Assembly (NCBI GenBank): GCA_944375715.1
Contig: CALWAP010000017.1
Span: 1 to 39,859, forward strand
Length of the DNA: 39,859 bases
From: an uncultured Clostridia bacterium
GTDB lineage: Bacteria; Bacillota; Clostridia; Oscillospirales; Butyricicoccaceae
Direction: 5' to 3'
Below the pieces are notes generated by a model. The model had not been told where the DNA came from, did no database searches, and saw only the letters and a program-made list of their open reading frames with translations. This document shows, piece by piece, positions 1-8,870 of this stretch. Each line of letters begins with the position of its first letter. The stretch's first letter is position 1. Position numbers and translations under genes: made by a program.

Positions 1-22
1 CTACCAACTGCGCTACACCCGG
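1..22 (-). tRNA. 5' end of a tRNA-Pro-like gene, cut by the window edge
   Basis: Read on the minus strand from base 22, the sequence gives a CCGGGTG acceptor strand, TA at positions 8-9, a GCGC D-stem and the start of the D-loop. This matches the 5' end of the tRNA-Pro(UGG)-type sequence seen again at 163-203. The rest lies left of the window, so it cannot be decided whether this is an intact tRNA or another truncated copy. Confidence 0.5.
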
Positions 23-162
23 ATATGAAATTTTCCAATTGTGGTCAAACATGTGGTCAACGCCGATTTTTGACCAGCGGCTTTGCAGAACTGGTTCCCT
101 CTTCTGGTAGTGTCCCAGCGAGTTGCGGGGTTGCGGTTTTGTCCTCATGGATGGGCGGGATA

Positions 163-203
163 TGCTCCCAAAGCAGGCGCGCTACCAGCTGCGCTACACC
201 CGG
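163..203 (-). pseudogene. truncated tRNA-Pro(UGG), 5' half only
   Basis: On the minus strand the order is acceptor CCGGGTG, TA, D-stem GCGC, D-loop AGCTGGTA, GCGC, G, anticodon stem CCTGC, loop TTTGGGA (anticodon TGG), then GCA. The expected GG closing the anticodon stem is absent, and the sequence departs from tRNA directly after the anticodon arm; no variable or T arm follows. Tyrosine recombinases often cross over in the anticodon arm of tRNA genes, so this is probably an attachment-site remnant. No integrase gene is visible in the window. Confidence 0.6.
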
Positions 204-311
204 TTATGGAATTGTTTTATCTATATTCTTACATGTGGTCTTGGCCATTTTTTGATCAATGGCTTTACAGAAATGGCTCTTTCTGTTGGTAGAGTCCCAC
301 CGGGTTGTATG

Positions 312-535
312 GGCCGCTCGGGCGCATTTCAATCCGACCACGCCACCACTGAACATCTTATATACGAGCAAGATTTAAAAATAAAACCTTAATTTAATGG
401 TTAATGCAGTATTCAAACAATTTTTATTAATTATAGCACAAAAACAGGAAAATGCAAATGAAATACATCTTTTTCTTTTGGAATTCTTTTTAATGCCAAA
501 ACTGAGACATTTAACTCAGCTGCATCCTTTTTTTC
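312..535. other. gene-free stretch upstream of glyS
   Basis: AT-rich sequence without a supported ORF, hairpin terminator or riboswitch. Short open frames here lack ribosome binding sites. There is no T-box motif, and the glyS promoter lies immediately downstream. Confidence 0.5.
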
Positions 536-564
536 TTGACCCTGTGTGTTTTTTTATATACAAT
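536..564 (+). promoter_or_regulatory. sigma-A-type promoter for glyS
   Basis: TTGACC at 536-541, 17-nt spacer, TACAAT at 559-564. Transcription would start near 571, leaving only about 20 nt of leader before glyS, too short for a T-box. Confidence 0.7.
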
Positions 565-590
565 ATTTTTATAATACGATTTGAGGAAGT

Positions 591-2003
591 ATGGTGACAT
601 TGATCATGAAAAACCAAGACAAAACAATGGAAAAAATAGTCGCTCTCTGCAAAGGAAGAGGTTATATCTTTCCCGGCAGCGAAATATACGGCGGACTGGC
701 CAATACATGGGACTATGGTCCTTTAGGCGTAGAGTTCAAAAACAACGTAAAGCAAGCCTGGTGGCATACGTTCATTAGGACATCCCCTTACAATGTAGGT
801 CTTGACTGCGCCATTCTGATGAATCCCCGCACTTGGGTGGCTTCCGGCCATGTTGTCAATTTCAACGACCCTCTCATTGACTGCCGCAACTGTAAAATGC
901 GTCACAGAGCTGATCAACTTATTGAGGCATATGCTGCTGAAAAAGGCATCAAAGTCAATGTTGAGGCCATGACTAACGAAGAAATGAGCCAATATATTAA
1001 GGACAACGCAGTCCCCTGTCCCAATTGCGGAAAAAGTGATTTTACCGATATACGCAAGTTTAATATGATGTTCAAAACCCATCAGGGAGTTACCGAGGAT
1101 TCCACTACGGAAATATACCTCAGACCCGAAACAGCCCAAGGCATATTTGTTAACTTTAAAAACGTTCAGCGCACCACAAGGAAAAAAATCCCCTTCGGTG
1201 TCGGGCAGATAGGCAAAAGCTTTCGAAATGAAATAACTCCGGGCAACTTTACCTTCCGCACGAGAGAGTTTGAACAGATGGAGCTGGAGTTTTTCTGCAA
1301 GCCCGGTACAGATCTTGAATGGTTCTCATATTGGCGCAATGCCTGCAAGAATTGGCTGCTGTCCTTGGGAATAAGGGAAGAAAACCTGCGTCTGAGGGAT
1401 CATGAACCCGAAGAACTTTCCCATTATTCCAAGGCTACTACCGACTTTGAGTTTCTCTTCCCCTTTGGATGGGGCGAACTTTGGGGCATAGCTGACAGGA
1501 CAGATTTCGACCTTAAAGCTCATCAGACCGATTCCGGAGAATCTATGGAATATTTTGACCAGGAAACGGGCGAAAAATATATCCCCTATGTTATCGAACC
1601 ATCACTGGGCGCCGACCGAGTCGCTCTTGCCTTCCTGATAGATGCCTATGATGAAGAAGTAATCGATCCCGAAAAGAATGATACAAGGGTAGTGCTCCAC
1701 CTTCACCCTGCTCTGGCTCCTGTTAAATGCGCTGTACTTCCGCTTTCCAGGAAGCTGTCCGATAAGGCTTTTGACATCTACCAAGACCTCAGCCATTATT
1801 TCAACTGTGACTTTGACAACAGCGGCGCCATTGGCAAAAGATACCGCCGTCAGGATGAGATAGGTACGCCTTTCTGTGTCACATACGACTTTGAAAGTGA
1901 AAACGACGGATGTGTCACCGTTCGCGAAAGGGATAGTATGGATCAGGTAAGGCTTCCCATTGAAAAAATAAGGGAGTATATCGCCGAGCGTATTGTCTTT
2001 TGA
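591..2003 (+). CDS. glyS: glycine--tRNA ligase (homodimeric type)
   Basis: Charges tRNA-Gly with glycine in the cytoplasm. The 470-residue protein has the class II synthetase N-terminal signature ([16 protein letters not shown]), a zinc-binding insertion with paired cysteines (CRNC about residue 100, CPNC about 143), motif 2 ([22 protein letters not shown]) and a C-terminal anticodon-binding domain. This is the single-chain form typical of Clostridia, not the alpha2beta2 GlyQ/GlyS form. The start is uncertain: AGGAAG at 584-589 is too close to ATG 591 and suits GTG 594 better, while ATG 606 is about 18 nt from it. All choices leave the catalytic domain intact. It sits behind a strong promoter with a short leader and probably forms its own unit with the next gene, 73 nt downstream. 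Confidence 0.95.
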   Translation: MVTLIMKNQDKTMEKIVALCKGRGYIFPGSEIYGGLANTWDYGPLGVEFKNNVKQAWWHTFIRTSPYNVGLDCAILMNPRTWVASGHVVNFNDPLIDCRNCKMRHRADQLIEAYAAEKGIKVNVEAMTNEEMSQYIKDNAVPCPNCGKSDFTDIRKFNMMFKTHQGVTEDSTTEIYLRPETAQGIFVNFKNVQRTTRKKIPFGVGQIGKSFRNEITPGNFTFRTREFEQMELEFFCKPGTDLEWFSYWRNACKNWLLSLGIREENLRLRDHEPEELSHYSKATTDFEFLFPFGWGELWGIADRTDFDLKAHQTDSGESMEYFDQETGEKYIPYVIEPSLGADRVALAFLIDAYDEEVIDPEKNDTRVVLHLHPALAPVKCAVLPLSRKLSDKAFDIYQDLSHYFNCDFDNSGAIGKRYRRQDEIGTPFCVTYDFESENDGCVTVRERDSMDQVRLPIEKIREYIAERIVF

Positions 2004-2076
2004 TCCCTTGTGTGATATAATTATTTTTAGTAAATAACAGACAGTTTTTTTGTATATTGTGACAGGAGGCATTGAC

Positions 2077-3243
2077 ATGGTTGATTATTCACTTGTTGTC
2101 CCCAAGGCTGTAGCCCAAATGAAGCCTTCGGGCATAAGAAAGTATTTCGGTATAATGGATACCCTGCCTGACGCCATTTCATTAGGTGTCGGGGAACCCG
2201 ATTTTATCACGCCCCGGCACATCATGCAGGCCGGTATAGACTCCCTTTTAGCGGGCAAGACCCAATATACGGCAAACAACGGTCTTATACAGCTCAGGAA
2301 GGAAATAAGCAAATACCTTGAAAAAAGGTTCGAAACTTCTTACGACCCCGAATCTGAGGTTCTTGTGACCGTTGGAGGCTCGGAAGCCATTGATCTTTGC
2401 CTGCGTGCATTTTTAACATTCGGTGACGAGGTTCTGGTGCCGGAACCCAGCTTCGTCTGTTATGCCCCTCTGGCTGAAATGACAGGCGCGAAAGCTATCC
2501 CTATTGTTACCAAAAAAGAGGACAGTTTCAAGTTGACTCCCGAGGCTCTTAAAGCGGCCATAACTCCAAAAACCAAGGTGCTTGTACTTTCCTACCCCAA
2601 CAACCCGACAGGCGGTGTTATGAAAAAAGATGAGTTGGAAGCCATAGCTAAAGTTCTTGAAGGCACAAACATCATCGTTATCAGTGACGAGATCTATGCT
2701 GAACTGACCTATGGTTTCAAGCACACATCTTTCGCGGCTATTAAGGATATGAGGGAACGCACTATACTTGTCAGCGGCTTTTCCAAGGCGTTTGCAATGA
2801 CTGGCTGGCGTTTGGGTTATTGCTGCGGTCCCAAGGAAATAATGAAATATGTGGCCCAGATCCATCAATATGCACTCATGTGTGCTTCTACCCCTGCACA
2901 GTATGCCGGACTTGAGGCCCTTCAAAACGGTCTCGACGACACAAGGCGCATGTGCGAAGAATATGACCGGCGCAGGCTTTACATCTACAAAGCTCTGACC
3001 GATATGGGATTTGACTGCTTTGAACCTGAGGGTGCCTTCTACATCTTCCCTGATGTCTCCATGTTCGCCCGTGACGGCGGTGATTTTGTTGAATCGTTGC
3101 TGGCCGACCAGCATGTAGCTGTCGTTCCAGGAGATGCTTTTGGTCAGTCGGGAATAAACCATGTTCGTATTTCCTATGCCTATTCTCTGGAAACGTTGAA
3201 AAAGGCTTTGGATCGTATCAATAACTTCATCTCCAAAAAATAA
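2077..3243 (+). CDS. PLP-dependent class I/II aminotransferase
   Basis: Likely transfers the amino group of aspartate or another amino acid to a 2-oxo acid. The 388-residue protein has the fold type I signatures: YPNNPTGG, SDEIYAELTYG and SGFSKAFAMTGWRLGY, where the lysine forms the Schiff base with PLP; an Arg near the C-terminus (HVRISYA) binds the substrate carboxylate. ATG 2077 is chosen because AGGAGG lies 7 nt upstream (2064-2069); an in-frame TTG at 2050 has no such site. It resembles PatA/AspC-like clostridial enzymes, but substrate cannot be read from sequence. It follows glyS in the same direction and is closed by a strong terminator. Confidence 0.9.
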   Translation: MVDYSLVVPKAVAQMKPSGIRKYFGIMDTLPDAISLGVGEPDFITPRHIMQAGIDSLLAGKTQYTANNGLIQLRKEISKYLEKRFETSYDPESEVLVTVGGSEAIDLCLRAFLTFGDEVLVPEPSFVCYAPLAEMTGAKAIPIVTKKEDSFKLTPEALKAAITPKTKVLVLSYPNNPTGGVMKKDELEAIAKVLEGTNIIVISDEIYAELTYGFKHTSFAAIKDMRERTILVSGFSKAFAMTGWRLGYCCGPKEIMKYVAQIHQYALMCASTPAQYAGLEALQNGLDDTRRMCEEYDRRRLYIYKALTDMGFDCFEPEGAFYIFPDVSMFARDGGDFVESLLADQHVAVVPGDAFGQSGINHVRISYAYSLETLKKALDRINNFISKK

Positions 3244-3252
3244 CTGATTTTT

Positions 3253-3280
3253 AAAGCCGGAGCTTTGCTCCGGCTTTTTT
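3253..3280 (+). terminator. rho-independent terminator of the aminotransferase
   Basis: 10-bp stem AAAGCCGGAG/CTCCGGCTTT with a 5-nt loop and a T-run ending at 3280. Confidence 0.85.
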
Positions 3281-3284
3281 AATT

Positions 3285-3316
3285 AAAAAAGGCCGCGGTA
3301 GGAAACCGCGGCCTTT
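3285..3316 (-). terminator. rho-independent terminator of the kinase-like gene
   Basis: 11-bp stem AAAGGCCGCGG (3306-3316 on minus) with a 7-nt loop, followed on the minus strand by TTTTTT. It lies back to back with the preceding terminator and insulates converging units. Confidence 0.8.
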
Positions 3317-3329
3317 GGAAAATGACTTT

Positions 3330-3935
3330 TTACTTTTGAGCAGCCTTTATTATCATTTCGGCGCAAAGCTCATCACCGATAAAACCGCTGTTGAGACAGA
3401 GATGATAGTTGAGCGGATTTCCCCAATCCCTGTTGGTGTAATGCTCATAATAAGATATCCTCTGACTGTCCTTATCCTTCATTCTCTTCTCTATCTTCAC
3501 TCCATTATCACCATAAAGCCTGAGTATTCTTTCAGCCCTGTAATCGTTATCAGCATAAATAAAAACATGGACACAGTCGTCTCTTTCGCTGAGTATGTAG
3601 TCGGAACAGCGTCCGACTATAACGCACTCCTCCTTTTCGGCTATATCCCTGATAATATTGTGCTGAGTTATATACAGTCTGTCATAAAGAGATAGTGTTG
3701 AAAAGGTAGGACCGGCACTGATACCCATGCCGTAAAACAAATCGGCACCCGTATAGGTTGAAACCTTTTCGCCATTTTCCCTGATAAAGGAAGCATCAAA
3801 GCCGCTCTCCTCTGCCATCCTGGTGACCAGCTCGTTATCATAGCAGGGTATCCCCAGACGACCGGCTACCATTTTTCCTATGGAATGGCCGCCGCTTCCA
3901 AACTGACGGCTTATAGTGATAATTCTTTTACTCAC
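3330..3935 (-). CDS. cytidylate kinase-like family protein
   Basis: 201 residues, belonging to the AAA_26 / cytidylate-kinase-like group common in Clostridia. The N-terminus ITISRQFGSGGHSIGK is the family's modified P-loop; it departs from the classical GxxGxGK[ST] of Cmk. Later parts include an acidic NMP-binding-like segment, VIVGRCSDYIL and a lid with several arginines (AERILRLYGD). Real substrate is unknown; a nucleotide kinase role is inference. The start is GTG 3935 with AAGGAG 9 nt upstream, and a consensus promoter lies at 3981-4009. It is transcribed alone. Confidence 0.8.
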   Translation of the reverse strand: MSKRIITISRQFGSGGHSIGKMVAGRLGIPCYDNELVTRMAEESGFDASFIRENGEKVSTYTGADLFYGMGISAGPTFSTLSLYDRLYITQHNIIRDIAEKEECVIVGRCSDYILSERDDCVHVFIYADNDYRAERILRLYGDNGVKIEKRMKDKDSQRISYYEHYTNRDWGNPLNYHLCLNSGFIGDELCAEMIIKAAQK

Positions 3936-3980
3936 AAATATCAGCTCCTTACAATACCCTGTTTTGTTTACTTTAAATAA

Positions 3981-4009
3981 AGTATACTCTTATTTTTCTT
4001 AATCGGCAA
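3981..4009 (-). promoter_or_regulatory. promoter for the cytidylate kinase-like gene
   Basis: On minus: TTGCCG (4004-4009), 17-nt spacer, TATACT (3981-3986). Confidence 0.65.
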
Positions 4010-4062
4010 TAGAAAAAGGCAAAATATATTGAAAAGTCTTACTGTCTGTCGCTCACGGTGCT

Positions 4063-5760
4063 TTAAAGAATGGAGATGTTGCCGCTGATATATTTACTGA
4101 CAGCTTCCACTATTCCTGACAGTACACCCTGTTTAAACGGACTTTGCAACCCGGCTTTTTCTACCATTTCCACAAAGGTACCGCTGCCGCCCTGCGTGGT
4201 ATAGTCCATATATTTTTCCCAAGCCTTTTCCCAACCCTCGTTAAGCATAACTTCCAGCACCTCCAGCGCAACTGTTTGTGCCAGGCAGTAGTCTATATAA
4301 TAAAACGGGTTGGTGTAGATATGAAGCTGGCGCTGCCACATCCTGCCGTGGGAATAAAAAGGCAGATCCTCAAAATCAAGGTAAGGTCTGTACTCCTTTT
4401 CCAATGCGGCCCATGCCTCATGCCTTTGTTCAGGAGTCATGTCTGGATTATCATAGACAATATGCTGAAACTCATCAACCATACAGCCGTAAGGCAAAAA
4501 TTCCAAAGCTCCTATAAGGTGCACAAGCTTTGCCCGCTCTGAAAGGCCTCCGTAAAAGCGCTCAAGATACGGCCAAGCCAAAAACTCCATTGACATTGAA
4601 TGGACTTCGCAGCTTTCCAGCGTAGGCTCCGAAAGCCCCAGCATATCCTTATCCCGCAGCATTATTGAAGAGGCAAAAGCATGTCCGCCTTCATGGGTGA
4701 ACACCTCTACATCGCCGGCCGTACCGTTGAAATTGGCAAAAATATAAGGTACTGCGTAATCAGGAAGCACAGTGCAGTATCCACCGCTCATCTTGTTCTC
4801 CCTTGAATAGAGGTCAAAAGCACCCATCTCATCCATTTTGTTTATCATTTGGGCTGTTTGCTCACCCATATCCCTGTAAAGAGACAGGCCTCTTTGATAA
4901 AGCTCATCATTTTCAACAACCGGCTTTGGATTGCCATCAGGACATAACACAGCATCATCATAAATGGTGACTCTTTCAATGCCAAGCCTTTCGGCCTGCT
5001 TTTTTTTAAGTTCTGAAACCAAAGGTACCACGACATCTTTTACCTGCTGCCTGAATGCTCTGACCATATCGGGGTCATAACAGTTCCTTGTCATACGCAG
5101 GTATCCCAAAGGGGTAAAGCAATCATGCCCCAAGGCCCTGGCTGCCTTTGTCCTTACAGACACCATTTTATCGTATATTTCGTCAAAGTCCTTTCCCTTT
5201 TCCTCATAGGCCTTTCCCTCGGCCAGGTAGGCCTTCTTCCTCGTCTCCCTGACATCCGAGGTCTTGAACTTTCCCAACATGGTTATAGGATATTTCTTTC
5301 CATCCAGTTCAGCCATCATTGATCCCTGAAGCTTCTGATACTCAATGCACAAAAGGCTCTCTTCATGAAGTAAGGAAAGTATCTCCGGCGAAATCGTTTT
5401 AAGAGAGATTTCTGCATTAACAAAAGCTACTTTTCCGAATACCTTTTCCATCTGCAGTCTGAACGGGCTTTCCAGCATAGCCTTGTAAAACAGATTGATT
5501 TTTTCCATAAGGCCCGGTGTGGTTTCGGCATAATACTGCTCTTCCTTTTCGTAAAACTCATCGGCCGTATTCTGAGTAGAGCGTATGGAAGACAGCGACA
5601 AAACTGTACCCATGCTTCGCTCAAGGGCAATATACTTCCTGACACATCCGATTGCCTCATCAGGCGAAACCGCATTCTTGATTTCATCTGTCAGAGACAG
5701 AACCGTTTTTGTGCAGTCCTCAATGTCAAGACGCCTATATTCAATCTCGTTTACCGTCAT
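4063..5760 (-). CDS. M3 family oligoendopeptidase (PepF-like)
   Basis: Cytoplasmic zinc metallopeptidase that degrades short peptides. The 565-residue protein has the M3 active site VFTHEGGHAF (zinc-binding HEGGH with catalytic Glu), followed about 25 residues on by the third ligand in SEPTLESCEVHSMS, and the family's C-terminal helical motif around YYIDYCLAQTVAL. No signal peptide. ATG 5760 is chosen because AAGGAG lies 7 nt upstream; an in-frame upstream TTG (5778) lies within the ribosome binding site region. A consensus promoter is at 5799-5827, divergent from the rnf operon. Peptide use fits the amino acid transporters elsewhere in the window. Confidence 0.9.
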   Translation of the reverse strand: MTVNEIEYRRLDIEDCTKTVLSLTDEIKNAVSPDEAIGCVRKYIALERSMGTVLSLSSIRSTQNTADEFYEKEEQYYAETTPGLMEKINLFYKAMLESPFRLQMEKVFGKVAFVNAEISLKTISPEILSLLHEESLLCIEYQKLQGSMMAELDGKKYPITMLGKFKTSDVRETRKKAYLAEGKAYEEKGKDFDEIYDKMVSVRTKAARALGHDCFTPLGYLRMTRNCYDPDMVRAFRQQVKDVVVPLVSELKKKQAERLGIERVTIYDDAVLCPDGNPKPVVENDELYQRGLSLYRDMGEQTAQMINKMDEMGAFDLYSRENKMSGGYCTVLPDYAVPYIFANFNGTAGDVEVFTHEGGHAFASSIMLRDKDMLGLSEPTLESCEVHSMSMEFLAWPYLERFYGGLSERAKLVHLIGALEFLPYGCMVDEFQHIVYDNPDMTPEQRHEAWAALEKEYRPYLDFEDLPFYSHGRMWQRQLHIYTNPFYYIDYCLAQTVALEVLEVMLNEGWEKAWEKYMDYTTQGGSGTFVEMVEKAGLQSPFKQGVLSGIVEAVSKYISGNISIL

Positions 5761-5798
5761 GTTTTTTCTCCTTTTCAATATATACTTTTTACCAAATT

Positions 5799-5827
5799 AA
5801 TATATCTTTTTATTGTCTCAAAGTCAA
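5799..5827 (-). promoter_or_regulatory. promoter for the M3 peptidase
   Basis: On minus: TTGACT (5822-5827), 17-nt spacer, TATATT (5799-5804). Confidence 0.7.
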
Positions 5828-5890
5828 ATTGCACCTATGTCGTTTTTTTAACAATTTGACGTTAAAAAGGTGTCTTATTTCAGCAAAGTG

Positions 5891-5919
5891 TTGTATTTTT
5901 AAAACGATTGTTATATAAT
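5891..5919 (+). promoter_or_regulatory. promoter for the rnf operon
   Basis: TTGTAT at 5891-5896, 17-nt spacer, perfect TATAAT at 5914-5919; predicted start about 50 nt upstream of rnfC. Confidence 0.65.
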
Positions 5920-5976
5920 GAAGCTGTTGTTTTCAGGTATCAATATATTATTTCACATACACTCAGAGGTGATGTT

Positions 5977-7287
5977 ATGTCCCAAACTTTCAAGGGTGGT
6001 ATACACCCCGACGACAAAAAAGACCTGACGAGCCATAAGCCGATAGAGCTCCTCCCTGCGCCGGAAAAGGTCATACTGCCCATGTCTATGCATATAGGCG
6101 CTCCCTGCCAGCCGCAGGTGGCCGTCGGCGATCATGTATTCATGGGCCAGGTCATAGCCTCTTCCCCTGCTGCTGTTTCGGCCCCGATACACGCGACGGT
6201 GTCCGGCACAGTCAGTTTTATTGGTCCTATGGACCATCCCGGCGGAGGAAAGATGAACTCTATTGTCATTGAAAACGATTTTAAGGACGAGCTTGACAGC
6301 TCGGTAATGCCTATCGATTATTCTTCAATGACTGCTGATGAAATGAACGAAGCCATCAAAAACGCCGGTATAGTAGGACACGGCGGAGCCGCTTTCCCTA
6401 CCCATATAAAAATATCCTCGGCCTTTGGCAAGGTCGATACCGTTATAATCAACGGCGCAGAATGTGAGCCCTATCTTACATCTGACCACCGCCTGCTCCT
6501 GGAACGCCCTGGAGAGATCATCGGTGGCATACAGATACTGCTCAGGATACTCGGCCTTAACAATGCGGTTATCGGAATTGAAGCCAACAAGGCCGATGCC
6601 TTCGAAGGAATAAAAGCCCTGCTTCCGGCAGATGGCTCCATCAAGTTGGTGCCTATGGCAACCAAATATCCCCAGGGAGCTGAAAAACAGCTTATAAAAA
6701 CCCTTACAGGCAGGGAGGTACCCTCCGGCAAGCTGCCCGCCGACGCCGGCTGCGCCGTTTTCAATGTCGATACCGCAGGCGCCGTTTACAGGCTGTTTTC
6801 CCAGGGAATGCCTATGCTGAGAAGGATAGTCACCGTTTCGGGCCCCGACATCGCCCTTCCCAAAAACCTTGAAGTCCGTATAGGCACACCCATAAAAGAT
6901 CTTATCAGCTTCTGCGGCGGTTTTAACGAGCCTCCTACCAAGCTCATAATGGGCGGCCCGATGATGGGGGTTGCCCTTTACACTGACGAGGCACCGATAA
7001 TCAAAGGCACCAACGGCATTCTGGCTTTCGCCGAAGACAGCCCCCTGCATATCAGCGATCCTGTGTGTATACGGTGCGGCAAGTGTGTTGAACACTGTCC
7101 CATGCAGCTGGTCCCCACATATATTTATCAGACCTATACGGCAGGCAGAATGGACGAATGCTTAAAATATTCACCTCTCGACTGCATCGAATGCGGCGCC
7201 TGCTCATATATCTGCCCCGGCAAGGTACCTCTGACCCAGGGGATAAGGGCCGCCAAGCAGAAAATTCTTTCAGCCAACAGAAAGTGA
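5977..7287 (+). CDS. rnfC: Rnf complex electron transport subunit RnfC
   Basis: Peripheral subunit of the ferredoxin:NAD+ oxidoreductase, which moves electrons from reduced ferredoxin to NAD+ while pumping Na+ or H+. The 436-residue protein has an N-terminal barrel-sandwich segment, a glycine-rich nucleotide/flavin site (GIVGHGGAAFPTHIK, about residues 130-145), an SLBB-type region, and two [4Fe-4S] motifs near the C-terminus, CIRCGKCVEHCP (364-375) and CIECGACSYICP (403-414). ATG 5977 is chosen for its GAGGTGA site; an upstream in-frame ATG (5908) overlaps the -10 element. It is the first gene of rnfCDGEAB, the order usual in Clostridia. Confidence 0.95.
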   Translation: MSQTFKGGIHPDDKKDLTSHKPIELLPAPEKVILPMSMHIGAPCQPQVAVGDHVFMGQVIASSPAAVSAPIHATVSGTVSFIGPMDHPGGGKMNSIVIENDFKDELDSSVMPIDYSSMTADEMNEAIKNAGIVGHGGAAFPTHIKISSAFGKVDTVIINGAECEPYLTSDHRLLLERPGEIIGGIQILLRILGLNNAVIGIEANKADAFEGIKALLPADGSIKLVPMATKYPQGAEKQLIKTLTGREVPSGKLPADAGCAVFNVDTAGAVYRLFSQGMPMLRRIVTVSGPDIALPKNLEVRIGTPIKDLISFCGGFNEPPTKLIMGGPMMGVALYTDEAPIIKGTNGILAFAEDSPLHISDPVCIRCGKCVEHCPMQLVPTYIYQTYTAGRMDECLKYSPLDCIECGACSYICPGKVPLTQGIRAAKQKILSANRK

Positions 7288-7300
7288 GGACCACGCCAAT

Positions 7301-8302
7301 ATGAATGACCTCTCAAAACTCAAAGTAAGTTCTTCGCCCCATATACGTTCAAGCAGCACCACAAGACAGATCATGCTCGACGTGGTGATTGCCCTTTTGC
7401 CTGCTCTGGCCCTTGGCGTATTCGTATTCGGCCCCAGAGCGCTGACCGTCGTTTTATGCTCGGTCGCCGGATGCGTATTTTTTGAATGGGGATATGAAAC
7501 TTTGGCCCGCAAGCCCCACACCGTAAACGACCTTTCGGCAGTGGTAACGGGCATACTTCTGGCATACTGCCTGCCTGTCACCACGCCGCTGTGGATGGTT
7601 TTGATGGGCGACCTTTTCGCCATTGTTATTGTAAAGCAGCTCTTTGGCGGCATCGGCAAAAACTTTGTCAACCCCGCGCTGGCAGCCAGGGCTTTTCTTC
7701 TGGCCTCTTTTGCGGGTGTCGTTTCGGTTTTCCCGAGGATAAGGACTTCCCTTCCCATATTTGCAACACCTGTCGACGTAGTCACTTCCGCTACCCCGCT
7801 GTCACAAATGAAACAGGGGCTGCTGCCCGATGTTTCTGTCATTCAGAATGCATTAGGAATGGTGGGCGGCTGCATTGGCGAAATATCCACCTTCGCTCTT
7901 TTGGCGGGCGGTATTTACCTTATATACCGCGGGGTTATTTCTCCAAGGATACCCCTTGCCTATCTTGGCACCGTAGCAGTGATAACCTTTATTTTCCCCA
8001 TGGGTAACGATAACATTCAGTGGATGCTATCCCAGCTTGTATCGGGAGGGCTTATGCTCGGCGCTATTTTTATGGCCAGCGACTATACGACATCCCCCAT
8101 AACGTGCCGGGGCCAAATCGTATATGCCATGGGGTGCGGGCTGATAACGGTGCTCATACGCTATTTCGGCACATATCCCGAGGGAGTTTCCTATGCCATT
8201 TTGGTCATGAACCTCTTTGTCAATCTTATTGAAAAGGCTACCATGCCCAAAAAGTATGGCGCACCTGCCAAAGTGAAGGGAGGAACAAAGCTTGAAAAAT
8301 AA
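7301..8302 (+). CDS. rnfD: Rnf complex membrane subunit RnfD
   Basis: Integral membrane flavoprotein of the Rnf complex, 333 residues with about nine to ten hydrophobic helices. The motif VVTSATPL (about residues 156-164) matches the NqrB/RnfD site where FMN is bound covalently to threonine. A second family signature is GGIGKNFVNPALAARAFLLASF. ATG 7301 follows rnfC by 13 nt with GAGGA upstream. It works with RnfG, the other covalently flavinylated subunit; flavin transfer would need an ApbE enzyme, and no apbE gene is visible in this window. Confidence 0.95.
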   Translation: MNDLSKLKVSSSPHIRSSSTTRQIMLDVVIALLPALALGVFVFGPRALTVVLCSVAGCVFFEWGYETLARKPHTVNDLSAVVTGILLAYCLPVTTPLWMVLMGDLFAIVIVKQLFGGIGKNFVNPALAARAFLLASFAGVVSVFPRIRTSLPIFATPVDVVTSATPLSQMKQGLLPDVSVIQNALGMVGGCIGEISTFALLAGGIYLIYRGVISPRIPLAYLGTVAVITFIFPMGNDNIQWMLSQLVSGGLMLGAIFMASDYTTSPITCRGQIVYAMGCGLITVLIRYFGTYPEGVSYAILVMNLFVNLIEKATMPKKYGAPAKVKGGTKLEK

Positions 8303-8870
8303 CGAATATTTCCACCTTGGCGGCGTTTTGCTGGCCATTACAGCTGCGGTAGCGCTGCTGTTGGGTTTTTTCAACAATCTTACTGCCGATGTCATTGCGG
8401 CTACAAAGGAGGAAAACGAACGGCTGTCAATGCAGTCGGTAATGCCGAACGCCTCTTCTTTTGAAACCATCGAGCCTGAAAACATGCAGCAAGACAGCAT
8501 AATTACCGGAATTTCTGAAGCCCTTGACGAGAATGGTCAACGCGTAGGCTATTGTTTCTCCCTTTCACCCAAAGGCTACGGCGGCGAAGTATCGGTCTTG
8601 GTTGGAGTAAACTCTGATCTTACAGTAAACGGCGTCAGCATAATTAGCCACAGCGAGACTCCCGGCCTGGGTGCCAATGCCGCCGATGAGGAATGGCTTT
8701 CTCAGTTCAGCGGCAAAACAGCCGGAATAACGGTGGTCAAAAGCTCTGCACAGGGCAACCAGATCCAGGCCGTTACCAGCGCCACAATCACATCGACCGC
8801 CGTGACAACGGCCGTCAATTCGGCCCTGGATATGGCCGAGACCCTTAACGAGGAGGCTCAGCAGCAATGA
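8292..8870 (+). CDS. rnfG: Rnf complex subunit RnfG (FMN-binding)
   Basis: 192-residue subunit with one N-terminal membrane helix (about residues 9-27) and an extracytoplasmic FMN-binding domain. The flavinylation motif is present as AVTSATITST near residue 160, equivalent to the family's SGATxT, and SHSETPGLGANA is the typical preceding loop. The start is TTG 8292, supported by GGAGG upstream and overlapping the rnfD stop by 11 nt, so translation is probably coupled. Confidence 0.93.
   Translation: MKNNEYFHLGGVLLAITAAVALLLGFFNNLTADVIAATKEENERLSMQSVMPNASSFETIEPENMQQDSIITGISEALDENGQRVGYCFSLSPKGYGGEVSVLVGVNSDLTVNGVSIISHSETPGLGANAADEEWLSQFSGKTAGITVVKSSAQGNQIQAVTSATITSTAVTTAVNSALDMAETLNEEAQQQ

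Larger units (their letters stand above)
1..311. repeat. two diverged direct repeats of about 130 bp containing tRNA-Pro 5' sequence
   Basis: Bases about 1-130 and 182-311 align with an offset near 181. Each copy has the tRNA 5' end followed (plus strand) by a flank sharing ACATGTGGTC, a TTTTTGA(C/T)CA block, GGCTTT(G/A)CAGAA and TAG(T/A)GTCCCA(G/C)CG. Both copies show mismatches and small indels, so the duplication is not recent. It looks like successive element ends at one tRNA site. Confidence 0.55.

Noticed and set aside
312..590. T-box riboswitch upstream of glyS
   Set aside because: The promoter at 536-564 leaves a leader of about 20 nt, and no specifier stem or T-box sequence is visible.
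2413..3162. 249-codon antisense frame within the aminotransferase
   Set aside because: Shadow frame; aminotransferase motifs are intact on plus.
6325..7095. 256-codon antisense frame within rnfC
   Set aside because: Shadow of rnfC; no start site and no recognisable domain.
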